A stretch of 64,000 bases of DNA, from the NCBI RefSeq assembly GCF_050859025.1, contig NZ_CP138200.1, positions 1,054,001-1,118,000 on the forward strand, written 5' to 3'. Below the pieces are notes generated by a model that worked only from the letters and a program-made list of their open reading frames with translations, ran no database searches and was not told the origin of the DNA. The translations under genes and the position numbers were made by a program. This document shows, one piece after another, positions 25,367 to 34,541 of this stretch. Positions within the stretch are counted from its first letter, which is position 1, and each line of letters starts with the position of its first letter. The DNA comes from Wukongibacter sp050859025. GTDB lineage: Bacteria; Bacillota; Clostridia; Peptostreptococcales; Caminicellaceae.

Positions 25367-26441
25367 TTCATATATACCAATCAAGGCATTGTTTGATGAT
25401 CTGGGGGTAGAAACTATAGTTCCCCCAAAATGCAGTAAAAAAACTTTGGAGTTAGGAACCAAATATGCCCCCGAATTGATATGCTTACCGCTAAAAATAA
25501 ATTTAGGGAATTACATAGAAAGCATAGAAAAGGGCGCCGATACAATTGTTATAACAGGTGGTTGCGGACCCTGTAGATTTGGTTACTATTCAGAGATACA
25601 GAAGGAAATTTTGAAGGATTTGGGATACGATGTTGATGTAATCGCCCTTGAAGCACCTGAGGGAGATAGACTTGAGTTCTTACGTAGAGTGAGTAAGATT
25701 GCAAATACTAAGAACATAATTAAGATATCTAAGAGCTTAAAGAATGCTGTTAGTATATTAAAGAAGTTAAATAGGCTTGAAGAAATAGTACTAAAAACTA
25801 GACCCTACGAAATTAATGAGAATGAAGTTGATAATTTATATAATCATTTTATTAGTAAGCTTGAGAATAGTACAGGCTCGAAGGAAATGATTATCCATTT
25901 AGATAAAGTCTTAAAAATGATGGATAAAATACCATTAGATAGAAATAGAGAGGTCTTAAAGGTTGGAATAGTAGGAGAAATCTATACGGTAATAGAAGAT
26001 TTTTCAAATTTTGATATAGGTAAAAAACTAAATAGAATGGGCGTAGAGGTTCACAAATCTCTTAGTACAGGTGAGTGGATTACAGAAATGCTACTATTCA
26101 GAAGCCTCGGAATGTCAAAAGAGATGGAGATATGGGAGGCAGCAAAGCCCTACGTAAAGACATGTATTGGAGGACATGCTAGGGAAACCGTTGGAAATAC
26201 GGTGCTATACTCTAGAAGGGGATATGATGGAGTTGTGCAGCTAATGCCCTTTACCTGTATGCCAGAGATTGTCGCCATGAGTCTTATGCCAAGTATTCAA
26301 TCTGATAATAATATACCTGTTTTATCTCTGATTATAGATGAAATGACTGGGGAAGCAGGATATCTTACTAGGCTTGAGGCATTTATAGATCTATTAAGAA
26401 ATAGAAAAGAAAAACAACAATATAAGGAATTATCATCTTAG
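25338..26441 (+). CDS. COG3581-type protein, activase-associated, copy 2
   Basis: This 367-residue paralogue of the gene at 22079 starts with an ATG behind GGAGGG. It keeps the cysteines of PPKCSKKT, ELICLPLK, GGCGPCRFGYYS and FTCMPEIVAMS, and the EVLKVGIVGEIYTVIED block. It is the last gene of the cluster and is followed by a bidirectional terminator. With the preceding gene it repeats the pair upstream of the activase, so one activase may serve two related cluster proteins. Confidence 0.82.
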   Translation: MKITFPHIGNSYIPIKALFDDLGVETIVPPKCSKKTLELGTKYAPELICLPLKINLGNYIESIEKGADTIVITGGCGPCRFGYYSEIQKEILKDLGYDVDVIALEAPEGDRLEFLRRVSKIANTKNIIKISKSLKNAVSILKKLNRLEEIVLKTRPYEINENEVDNLYNHFISKLENSTGSKEMIIHLDKVLKMMDKIPLDRNREVLKVGIVGEIYTVIEDFSNFDIGKKLNRMGVEVHKSLSTGEWITEMLLFRSLGMSKEMEIWEAAKPYVKTCIGGHARETVGNTVLYSRRGYDGVVQLMPFTCMPEIVAMSLMPSIQSDNNIPVLSLIIDEMTGEAGYLTRLEAFIDLLRNRKEKQQYKELSS

Positions 26442-26459
26442 AATATAGTGAGATAAATT

Positions 26460-26505
26460 TAAAGCTATGGAATCTTTTGGAAGAGAAACCATAGCTTTAA
26501 ATATT
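26460..26505. terminator. Bidirectional terminator
   Basis: The arms TAAAGCTATGG and CCATAGCTTTA are exact complements around an 18-base loop. It lies between the activase cluster and the convergent spore-protein gene. Confidence 0.75.
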
Positions 26506-26514
26506 TGTAAGCTG

Positions 26515-26730
26515 TTATTTCTTATTATTTATTAGGGACTTTTCACCCAGTTCAACGAGTTTTTTAGTCATATTTCCTCCCACATAACCTCCATAAAAAA
26601 CATTTTGACCTGAATTAGGGCCACTTTGATTTGTTAAAAGATTTTTTGTTACTCCTAACTCATTTGCTATTTCATATTTTAGATCATTTAATGCCTTTAC
26701 AGCATTTGGATCGATAATTCCTTTAGCCAC
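26515..26730 (-). CDS. Small acid-soluble spore protein, alpha/beta type
   Basis: This 71-residue protein has the SASP blocks ALNDLKYEIANELGV and YGGYVGGNMTKKLVELGEK. These proteins coat spore DNA and protect it from UV and heat. It implies a spore-forming host. Expression would be forespore-specific; I could not identify a clear sigma-G promoter by eye. A family A repeat starts 27 bp upstream of the gene. Confidence 0.93.
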   Translation of the reverse strand: MAKGIIDPNAVKALNDLKYEIANELGVTKNLLTNQSGPNSGQNVFYGGYVGGNMTKKLVELGEKSLINNKK

Positions 26731-26757
26731 AGTCGATTCACCTCACTTAATTCCTTA

Positions 26758-26861
26758 TATAGAGATTCCAGTCAGGATTTTAATTTATACACATCAAAAA
26801 TCCTAAGATTCATCGAATATTTTGATATGTATAAATTAAGATTTACTTGAAACTCTCTATA
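26758..26861. repeat. Repeat family A, full copy
   Basis: A 104-bp palindromic element in the divergent gap between the spore-protein gene and the histidine kinase. It is almost identical to the 11468 copy in its left half and centre. Confidence 0.87.
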
Positions 26862-26978
26862 TCTTATTTTTTCAAGCTACTAGCTTATTAATACAAGGTA
26901 ATTATAGGATAGCTATTTCAAAACATGACCTATAAATTTGGTATAATAAGGTAGAGGAAAATATAAAGGGGAATATAT

Positions 26979-28163
26979 ATGTATAAATTCAGTAGGTATG
27001 CTTTTTATATAAAAAATACAATAACCTTCATAATTCTAATTAATATGCTTATAGGGATTGAAAATGTATCAATAAATGTAGTTGTAATGATAGGAACCTT
27101 GCTTTTTATATTAATAAATGACTACTTAAGATATAGGATATTTTATAAAGAATATAGAAAATATAACATTTCACTCATATTGTCCTTTATTGGATCTGTA
27201 TGGATACTATTTACATATACGGAATTTTGTTTTTATGTAATTTTGTTTGAAACAATAATATATTTAGAAGGTAAAATTTTTAGGACCATGTTAATAAGTC
27301 ATATTGTAATATATATGGGATCATATATACATTCTAGAGTTAAAACATTAGGTTTTTTTTCAATAGATTACATAAAGGAAAATGGACTGGATTTTTTAGT
27401 TGGGACTTTATTTTATATAATGATTGTCTTTATATTTTTATATCTAAGAGTAGAATTCAATGAAAGAATCAAAGCACAAAATCTGAACGATGAACTTAAT
27501 GAAGCATATGAAAAGTTGAGGGAGTACTCATCAAAGATAGAGGAACTGACTATTGCGGAGGAAAGGGGGAGAGTTGCATCGGAGATACATGATTTCCTAG
27601 GACATTCATTAACAGCTTTGATAATGCATTTAGATTTCTTAGAAAATATAATAAATAGGGATACTGAGGAAAGTAAAGCAGTGGTGCTGAAATGCCAAGA
27701 CTTGGCCAGAAATAGTATGAAGGGTCTTAGGAAAGCAGTTTACACTCTAAAAGAAAAAAGGAAATCAATAGGATTAAAAGCTTCAATAGATGAGCTTATG
27801 GAAAATTTATCAATAAATAATGATATAAATATAGAACTGAATATGGAAGAATCCATTGAAATAATTTCTCCTGAAATAAAAAGTATAATATATAGAACGG
27901 TACAAGAAGGACTTACCAACAGCATAAAGCATGTAAAGGCATCAAAAATTTTAATAGACATATATAATGTACATAGGGGCATAGAGCTAAAGATAAGGGA
28001 TAATGGTCATGGATGTAAAGCTATTACTAAGGGAAATGGGCTTAGTAATATTGAAAGTAGAATATTTGCTGTGGGTGGAAAGGTAGACTTTAGAAGTAAT
28101 ATAAATGAAGGATTTTTAATAGATGCATTTATACCCTTGAGGGAGGTTGAAGCATTAATATGA
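26979..28163 (+). CDS. Sensor histidine kinase, NarX/DesK type
   Basis: This 394-residue protein has five or six N-terminal membrane segments to about residue 157, then a coiled-coil linker and a HisKA_3 domain with the phospho-accepting H204 (SEIHDFLGHSL). The HATPase block carries RTVQEGLTNSIKH and IRDNGHGC. It would sense a membrane-related signal and phosphorylate the response regulator whose ATG overlaps its stop by 4 bp. A TATAAT box lies at 26942-26947 upstream. The signal is unknown. Confidence 0.92.
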   Translation: MYKFSRYAFYIKNTITFIILINMLIGIENVSINVVVMIGTLLFILINDYLRYRIFYKEYRKYNISLILSFIGSVWILFTYTEFCFYVILFETIIYLEGKIFRTMLISHIVIYMGSYIHSRVKTLGFFSIDYIKENGLDFLVGTLFYIMIVFIFLYLRVEFNERIKAQNLNDELNEAYEKLREYSSKIEELTIAEERGRVASEIHDFLGHSLTALIMHLDFLENIINRDTEESKAVVLKCQDLARNSMKGLRKAVYTLKEKRKSIGLKASIDELMENLSINNDINIELNMEESIEIISPEIKSIIYRTVQEGLTNSIKHVKASKILIDIYNVHRGIELKIRDNGHGCKAITKGNGLSNIESRIFAVGGKVDFRSNINEGFLIDAFIPLREVEALI

Positions 28164-28813
28164 TAAAGGTTATGATTGTGGATGACCAAGGGCTTATAAG
28201 AGATGGTTTAAAGATGATACTAAGCCTTAGTGAGGATATAGAGGTAATTGAAGAGGCTATTAATGGTAAGAATGCAGTAGAAAAGCTAGATAGGATTGAG
28301 CCAGATATTATTTTGATGGATATTAGAATGCCTGAAATGGATGGAGTTGAAGCAACTAAGATTATTAAAGAAAGATATCCAAGGACTAAAATTATAATAT
28401 TGACTACCTTCAATGAGGATGAATATATATTTGAAGGATTGAAAAATGGTGCCGATGGATACATACTCAAGGATGTTAGATCAAATGAGCTAATAAGGGC
28501 AATAAAGGAGGTATATAAAGGAAATGTTCTTCTACAGCCTGAAATAGCTAGTAAGGTTGTAAAAGCCTTTAACAGTATGAATAAAGGAATAGGAGAAAGT
28601 GACAACGAAGAGCTAGAGTATTTGAAGGGCTTAACTAAAAGAGAGATTGAGATATCTGAGTTAGTTGCTGAGGGAAAAAGTAACAAGGAGATAAGTAAAG
28701 GGCTGTTTATAACTGAGGGAACTGTTAAAAATCATTTAACTAGGATATTAAGTAAGCTAGAGCTTAGGGATAGAACTCAATTAGCTCTTTATATTAATAG
28801 AGGGATAAAATAG
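28160..28813 (+). CDS. Response regulator, NarL/LuxR family
   Basis: This 217-residue protein has a receiver domain with the acidic pair DD8-9 and phospho-accepting D54 (ILMDIRMPEMDG), then a LuxR-type helix-turn-helix (LTKREIEISELVAEGKSNKE, EGTVKNHLTRIL). Translationally coupled to the histidine kinase upstream (4 bp overlap). Its targets are unknown. Confidence 0.94.
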   Translation: MIKVMIVDDQGLIRDGLKMILSLSEDIEVIEEAINGKNAVEKLDRIEPDIILMDIRMPEMDGVEATKIIKERYPRTKIIILTTFNEDEYIFEGLKNGADGYILKDVRSNELIRAIKEVYKGNVLLQPEIASKVVKAFNSMNKGIGESDNEELEYLKGLTKREIEISELVAEGKSNKEISKGLFITEGTVKNHLTRILSKLELRDRTQLALYINRGIK

Positions 28814-28879
28814 AAAATTATTTATCAAAATATATATATAACAATAAAATAAAACAAGTTTGTGAATGGGTTGTGATAT

Positions 28880-30571
28880 TTGTTGGTGTCAATTAATCGA
28901 TATAAACATATAAAACGCTATAATGACATAGTCAAAATATTTATAAAACATGGCTTTGGGACATTACTAGATCAGTTAGGGATTTTAAAATATTTAAATA
29001 TTAAAAAGAAAACAACTGATAGGGAAGATAAAGAGAAGCAGTTATCAATAGGTGAAAGGCTTAGATTGACATTAGAAGAACTCGGACCAACCTTTATAAA
29101 GCTTGGTCAGATAATGAGTACGAGATCGGATATGATACCACAGAGTATTATAATTGAATTGGAAAAATTACATGACTCAGCTCCACCATTTCCATTTGAA
29201 GATGCTAAAGCATGTATTGAGTATGAACTAGGTGAAAAATTAGAAGATATCTTTACCGAATTTAATAAAGAACCCTTAGGAGTTGCATCTATAGGTCAGG
29301 TTCACTTAGCAAAACTAAAGGATGGACATGAAGTTGTTGTGAAGGTACAAAGACCAAGGATAGAGAAAAAGATTGAAGAGGATATGAACATATTAAAGGA
29401 TTTAGCTTGGTTTATAGATACTCGTACGAAATACGGTAAGCTGTATGAATTTAGAACTATGGTAAAGGAATTTCAGAGTACATTAAGGGCTGAATTAGAT
29501 TATAGAATTGAAGGGGAAAATACAGAGATTTTTAAAGAAAATCTATCAAGAAATAAGCAAATTGTTGTACCATCGGTTTTCTGGGATTATACAACGAGGG
29601 AGATATTAACCTTAGAATATATGAAAGGTATTAGCCTAAGCAAGATTGAAGAGGTAGATGGAGAATACATTGATCGTGAGACCATTGCTAAAACAATTTC
29701 AAAATCAATATTTGAACAAATTCTGAAGGATGGTTTTTATCATGGCGATCCCCATCCAGGAAATATAAAGATTTTACCCGACAATAGAGTTGTACTTTTG
29801 GACTTTGGGATGGTTGGGAAATTAAAGGAAGATCGAAAAAAGCAGTTTTTAAAAATATTATTAGGGGTTGCTTTCAGAAATAGCAGACTGATAGTGGAAG
29901 CTTTCATGGGCCTAAATGTAATTAATAAACGATCAGATATGAAAAAGCTTCAACGTGAAATAGACAATCTAATAGATGAGTATGTTGAATTACCATTAAA
30001 TGAGATAAAACTTGCTGAGATATTTAATGAGATCTTTGATTTGGCATTAAAATATAAAATTAAGATGCCAAAGGAGTTTACAATGCTAGTGAAAACCTTG
30101 GCTACAGTCGAAGGGGTCGTTGAGAGACTCAGTCCAGAGTTAAATATGCTGGAGATTGCACAGCCTATTGCTAGGAAACTAATGCTCAATGTATTTTCAC
30201 CTAGAACTATTAAAAAAGATATAACAGATGCTATATTTGATTATGGGGATATTATAAAGGATATTCCTGATTTTATCCTCAATTTCCTAAGAAAGATGGA
30301 AGATGATGATTACGTTTGGAGCTTTAGGCTTAGAGGAGCCAGTGAAATTTTAAAGAGATTTGATAAAATAACAAATAAGATATCCTTTAGTATTGCATTA
30401 CTATCTCTAAGCATTATTATGGCAGGATTAATAATCGGTTTTGGAATGGCTGCAAGAGTAGGATCGCAAGCCTATATATTCAATCTATCCATTTTGAAAT
30501 TAGGGTTGATTGCTGCTGTACTTATGTATCTATGGTTAATATTTTCTATATTTAAAACGGGGCGATTTTAA
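28880..30571 (+). CDS. ABC1/UbiB-family atypical kinase
   Basis: This protein of about 563 residues has the family motifs FIKLGQIMSTR (KxGQ), GVASIGQVHLAKL, the catalytic loop YHGDPHPGNIKIL and LLDFGMVG, followed by two C-terminal membrane helices. UbiB/COQ8 proteins are ATPases linked to isoprenoid lipid metabolism; in anaerobic Clostridia the role is unclear. The start is uncertain (TTG 28880, TTG 28883 or GTG 28886) because the upstream ribosome site is weak. Confidence 0.9.
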   Translation: MLVSINRYKHIKRYNDIVKIFIKHGFGTLLDQLGILKYLNIKKKTTDREDKEKQLSIGERLRLTLEELGPTFIKLGQIMSTRSDMIPQSIIIELEKLHDSAPPFPFEDAKACIEYELGEKLEDIFTEFNKEPLGVASIGQVHLAKLKDGHEVVVKVQRPRIEKKIEEDMNILKDLAWFIDTRTKYGKLYEFRTMVKEFQSTLRAELDYRIEGENTEIFKENLSRNKQIVVPSVFWDYTTREILTLEYMKGISLSKIEEVDGEYIDRETIAKTISKSIFEQILKDGFYHGDPHPGNIKILPDNRVVLLDFGMVGKLKEDRKKQFLKILLGVAFRNSRLIVEAFMGLNVINKRSDMKKLQREIDNLIDEYVELPLNEIKLAEIFNEIFDLALKYKIKMPKEFTMLVKTLATVEGVVERLSPELNMLEIAQPIARKLMLNVFSPRTIKKDITDAIFDYGDIIKDIPDFILNFLRKMEDDDYVWSFRLRGASEILKRFDKITNKISFSIALLSLSIIMAGLIIGFGMAARVGSQAYIFNLSILKLGLIAAVLMYLWLIFSIFKTGRF

Positions 30572-30664
30572 TCATTCCCATTTTTGTGACCAAAATCATT
30601 ACTTTAGTGAGATGTAAAGTATCTATAAATTATACTATGCTTAAAGAAGCAGGAGGTGTAATTT

Positions 30665-31837
30665 ATGGATAGGTTGCAATGTCTTAAGAAGCCCATTTAT
30701 TTAATATCCTTGCCAAATTATTTTCTAGGCTTCATAATACCTATATATGCTTTGAAACTAGGATCAAATGCAGTTGAAATAGGAATGCTTTTTTCTATCT
30801 TTTCTTTCTTTAGTATTATTATGAGACCTTTAGTAGGTAGATGGATGGATAAAAGAGGTAGGAAAAAAGGACTTATTATAGGATTAATAACATTTACGCT
30901 GGCAAGATTGATATTTTTAATAGGTAGAAGTTATATATATTTATTTATAGCTAGAATAATTCAATGTATAGCAGCGTCATTCTTTTCCATTAGCTTAGAT
31001 GCTATGATTTCTGATATGAGTAGTATTAATGATAGAAGTAAGAATTTTGGAACCATAACTCAATATAGTAGTAGAGGAGCATTTTGGGGGAGTTTTATTG
31101 GATTTACAATCTTATTTAGTGATGTTGTGGATGATCCCTTTAAGCTGATTTTTGGTATATACTTCATTATTTCTGTATTAGCTGTCTATTTTGCAGTAAG
31201 GGATGTAAAGGAAAGCATAGAAGAAAAAAGGGAAGTAAAGAATGCTAAAATTGTATTCAATAGGGCATTTATAAAATATCTTATGATTATAGGAATTCTC
31301 TCCTTAGCAAATGGTATAACTACACCCATATTTGTGATTTATCTAAAAGAAAATATTACTAAGGATTTAGGATTAATCAGTTTAATGTTTATACCTGGCG
31401 GTATATTAGCAATGTATCTACCTTCAAAGCTAGGAAAGCTTGCAGATGATTTTGGACGTAAAAAACTTATGGTTATAGGCTTAGCTCTTGAAGCAATATT
31501 TACTATACTAATACCATTTACTAGAAGCTATCTTTTCTTTATTGTATTATATGCTCTTATTATATTTGCAGGTCTAATGAGAGTACCCGCTCAGAGGGCG
31601 TTGGTAAGTGAAATAACTGGTGATGATGAGAGAGGAAGATCATACGGTCTATATCATTTATCTTTAGGACTAGGAGGCATATTTGGACCTCTAATCGGAG
31701 GTGGGATTTATCAATATATAAATAAAGATTTGGTGTTTTTGGTAGAAGGAGTGGGACTACTTGTAACTATAATTTTTATAATGATTTTTATTAAATCAGA
31801 TAGTGAGCTTGTAAATAGAGATACACTAGAAATATAA
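30665..31837 (+). CDS. Major facilitator superfamily transporter
   Basis: This 390-residue protein has twelve predicted membrane helices. The inter-helix motif GRWMDKRGRKKGL, between helices 2 and 3, is the MFS signature, and a related GKLADDFGRKKLM occurs in the second half. AGGAGGTG precedes the ATG. It resembles drug or sugar efflux members; the substrate is not evident. A family A repeat follows. Confidence 0.9.
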   Translation: MDRLQCLKKPIYLISLPNYFLGFIIPIYALKLGSNAVEIGMLFSIFSFFSIIMRPLVGRWMDKRGRKKGLIIGLITFTLARLIFLIGRSYIYLFIARIIQCIAASFFSISLDAMISDMSSINDRSKNFGTITQYSSRGAFWGSFIGFTILFSDVVDDPFKLIFGIYFIISVLAVYFAVRDVKESIEEKREVKNAKIVFNRAFIKYLMIIGILSLANGITTPIFVIYLKENITKDLGLISLMFIPGGILAMYLPSKLGKLADDFGRKKLMVIGLALEAIFTILIPFTRSYLFFIVLYALIIFAGLMRVPAQRALVSEITGDDERGRSYGLYHLSLGLGGIFGPLIGGGIYQYINKDLVFLVEGVGLLVTIIFIMIFIKSDSELVNRDTLEI

Positions 31838-31857
31838 AAAAAGTTCATGACTTATAA

Positions 31858-31961
31858 TATAGGGTTCAAATAGTAGAACTTAATTTATACATGTACAAAT
31901 ACTCAGTGTTTCTAGGAGTTTTGAACATGTATAAATTAAGATTTACTTTGAACTCTCTATA
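31858..31961. repeat. Repeat family A, full copy (GGG-end subtype)
   Basis: The ends read TATAGGGTTCAA and TTTGAACTCTCTATA; the centre (ACAAATACTCAGTG) matches the copy at 57712 more than the others, which suggests a subfamily. Confidence 0.85.
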
Positions 31962-32129
31962 AATAGAATTTTTTAGGACAAGAATCATATATTATTTATA
32001 ATAAGGAATATATAAAATTAATACATTTAAAAAAATAGAAAATTCAGATTATTGGAAGGGAATATAGTTTATTAGTAGAATTAGTACTTAAGATTATTTT
32101 TGTGACTATAAAAAATTAGGGGGTCTGTT

Positions 32130-33386
32130 ATGAAGGACTTATTTAAATTAAGTGACTTCATAGACATCGACATTTTACAAGAAATATTAGATAAATTTGG
32201 TGAAGCTACTGGACTTGCAGCTGTAGCAGTAGACTATAGAGGAAATCCTATTACTAAGTATAGTAACTTCTCTAGATTTTGCAAATTGATTAGACAAGAG
32301 GCAAAGTGTAATGAGACTTGTCATCAATCTGATGCACGGGGCGGTTTAGAAGCAGCTAGAACTGGAAGACCTTATATATATAAGTGTCATACGGGATTAG
32401 TAGATTTTGCTGTTCCAATTATTGTAAAGGGACATTACATGGGTGCTGTAATGGCAGGTCAGGCTAAGCTGGAAGATGAAAAGAAAATTTTTTTAGAAAA
32501 TATAGTTAGAAATGTTCCAGGGTGGCGTGAGAAAGAGGAAGTAATGAAGGCATATGAGGAAATAAATCCAATTCCTTATGAAAAAATTGTTGCTGCTGCC
32601 CATATGTTATTTGTAATATCGAATTATATCGTTGAGAAAGGACTTATAACCATAATTCAAGATGAATTAAGCAAGAAGAATTACAAGCTTATGGAGGAGA
32701 TGAAGACAAGGATTGAGCTTGAGAAAGCCTTAAGGGATTCAGAGCTAAAGGCACTACAGTCTCAAATAAACCCTCATTTTTTATTTAATGTATTAAACAC
32801 CATAGGTCGGCTGGCTTTAATTGAAGGTGCTGATAGGACCCAGGAAATAGTATTCTCCTTTGCAGAGATGTTAAGATATACTTTGAAGAAAAATATGAAT
32901 CAAATGGTTAGCTTGTGGGAAGAAGTACAGCATATTGAAAGATACTTGAAGATCCAATCTATGAGATTGGGAGATAGATTGACATATGAGATAATAGTTG
33001 CTGATGAAATCAAAAAAATTAGAATTCCATTTATGACCTTGCAGCCATTTATAGAGAATTCAATAAATCACGGACTAGACCCGAAAGAGAGCGGTGGTAA
33101 AATCAGGGTCAATGGATATTCTATAGAAGATAAGGTAATAGTTAAAATTTCAGATGATGGAGTAGGTATATCAAGGGATAAATTAGATATAATATTAAAT
33201 AGTGAGGACAAAGGCAATCTAGATAGTTTATCGACTGGAATTGGTATAAACAATGTAAGAAAAAGATTAGTGCATAGATTTGGTCCTATGTATGATATTC
33301 AAATTTCAAGCAAATCTGAGATTGGGACCACCGTTAAAATATCTTTTCCAAAGAGACTAGATTTAAAAAGGGCCATAAACCTATAG
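32130..33386 (+). CDS. PocR-domain sensor histidine kinase (LytS/YesM class), orphan
   Basis: This 418-residue protein lacks membrane helices. Residues 5-170 form a PocR-type ligand domain with cysteines C51, C60, C64 and C86. A coiled linker leads to the His_kinase block with H216 (LQSQINPHFLFNVLNTIGR) and a HATPase domain (MTLQPFIENSINHGLDP, DDGVGIS). It would be a cytoplasmic sensor of a small molecule or redox state. No response regulator is adjacent, so its partner lies elsewhere. AGGGGG lies upstream of the ATG. Confidence 0.9.
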   Translation: MKDLFKLSDFIDIDILQEILDKFGEATGLAAVAVDYRGNPITKYSNFSRFCKLIRQEAKCNETCHQSDARGGLEAARTGRPYIYKCHTGLVDFAVPIIVKGHYMGAVMAGQAKLEDEKKIFLENIVRNVPGWREKEEVMKAYEEINPIPYEKIVAAAHMLFVISNYIVEKGLITIIQDELSKKNYKLMEEMKTRIELEKALRDSELKALQSQINPHFLFNVLNTIGRLALIEGADRTQEIVFSFAEMLRYTLKKNMNQMVSLWEEVQHIERYLKIQSMRLGDRLTYEIIVADEIKKIRIPFMTLQPFIENSINHGLDPKESGGKIRVNGYSIEDKVIVKISDDGVGISRDKLDIILNSEDKGNLDSLSTGIGINNVRKRLVHRFGPMYDIQISSKSEIGTTVKISFPKRLDLKRAINL

Positions 33387-33437
33387 TAAGGATATTGAGC
33401 AAATAGATATATAAGGTAAATGGAAAAGGAATAAACA

Positions 33438-33488
33438 CAAAAGAATTTTGGAGAAGGAAAGGAATTTTCCAAAATTCTTTCTTTTTAA
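33438..33488. terminator. Bidirectional terminator
   Basis: AAGAATTTTGGA and TCCAAAATTCTT pair perfectly, followed by TTCTTTTT; an A-tract on the other side supports termination in both directions. Confidence 0.82.
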
Positions 33489-33529
33489 TCAAATATTAAG
33501 CAAAGTAGGAAGTAATGATTTGATTAATT

Positions 33530-33730
33530 TTATTTTAGATCTTCATCATCATAAAACTTTGATGAGTCTATTACATCTACATCATTCTTCATAGACCACG
33601 GCATAACATAAGCATTTTGTGTTTTAGATATAATGGGATAATCATGAGAATTATAAGTTTTATCTATTAGATTCATAGCTTCTTCAGCACTAAAATATTT
33701 TTCATCATCAGTATTTTTATGCTTATCCAT
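33530..33730 (-). CDS. Small conserved-type hypothetical protein (66 residues)
   Basis: The start is chosen at ATG 33730 behind GCGAGGTG; an in-frame GTG three codons earlier lies on that ribosome site. The product is acidic, with YFSAEEAMNLIDKTYNSHDYP and AYVMPWSMKNDVDVID segments. No known motif is recognised. Good ribosome site and terminator context support a real gene. Confidence 0.6.
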   Translation of the reverse strand: MDKHKNTDDEKYFSAEEAMNLIDKTYNSHDYPIISKTQNAYVMPWSMKNDVDVIDSSKFYDDEDLK

Positions 33731-33893
33731 AATATTCACCTCGCAATTTTTTTATAATACATAGGAAATTATTAAACTTATAAAGCTGCATATAACTTGA
33801 TAAGAAACTTTGTTTGTAAGAAATAACTTATATATTGTTTCTTTAAATATATTATTTCTTATAGTAGAAAAATTATTATAGAGAAAAATTTGG

Positions 33894-33899
33894 TATAAT
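33894..33899 (+). promoter_or_regulatory. -10 hexamer of the YerC-like gene
   Basis: TATAAT preceded by TTGG, about 37 bp upstream of the ATG. The -35 region is weak (AT-rich, no clear TTGACA). Confidence 0.5.
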
Positions 33900-33936
33900 A
33901 GAGTTAATAAAGATATAATTTTGGGAGTGAAGGAAA

Positions 33937-34260
33937 ATGACATATAATTCAAAACTGACTTCGGAATTTCTAGACGAGTTGTTTGATGCAATTTTGTTAG
34001 TTAATAATAGAGAAGAATGCTATAGGTTTTTTGAAGACGTTTGTACAATAAAAGAGCTGCAAGCGATTTCACAAAGGCTACAAGTTGCAAAGCTCCTTAG
34101 AGCTAATAAAACCTATCATGAGATAGAAGAAATAACGGGTGCAAGTACTGCTACGATTAGTAGAGTAAATAGATGTATTCTTTATGGTGCGGACGGATAT
34201 AACATAATATTAGATAGGGTTGACGAAGTCGAGGGGAGTAATAAGGATAATATAGAATAA
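33937..34260 (+). CDS. YerC/YecD family TrpR-related regulator
   Basis: This 107-residue protein has the TrpR-like helix-turn-helix pattern: FFEDVCTIKELQAISQRLQVAKLL, YHEIEEITGASTATISRVNRCI. The family is a short DNA-binding protein of mostly unknown targets, related to the tryptophan repressor in fold. It is monocistronic and followed by a terminator at 34285-34316. Confidence 0.9.
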   Translation: MTYNSKLTSEFLDELFDAILLVNNREECYRFFEDVCTIKELQAISQRLQVAKLLRANKTYHEIEEITGASTATISRVNRCILYGADGYNIILDRVDEVEGSNKDNIE

Positions 34261-34284
34261 AATATATATAGAAGTGTTTACAAT

Positions 34285-34316
34285 AGCATGTATTTTTACA
34301 TGCTTTATTATTTTAA
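34285..34316 (+). terminator. Terminator after the YerC-like gene
   Basis: Stem AGCATGTA / TACATGCT, then TTATTATTTT. Confidence 0.78.
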
Positions 34317-34541
34317 TAGATATAAAGAGCTTGGTTAGAACTATATATTTTTGTTTAAGACAATCAAGAGGTTTTTGGAAAAAAGTTCATTAATTTGATA
34401 GTAATTGTTGCTAAATTGAAATAAGCAAATTTATAATTTGGATTTTTATAGAAAAAAATTACATATATTAAAAATATTTACAATGAAAACTTTTTAATAT
34501 ATAATATTCCTAGAAGGATATGATTAAGGAGGTTATAGATT

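Noticed and set aside
28129..28686. A 185-codon minus-strand frame opposite the response regulator
   Set aside because: Its Ser/Leu/Ile-rich translation without motifs and the complete receiver-HTH gene on the plus strand make it a shadow.
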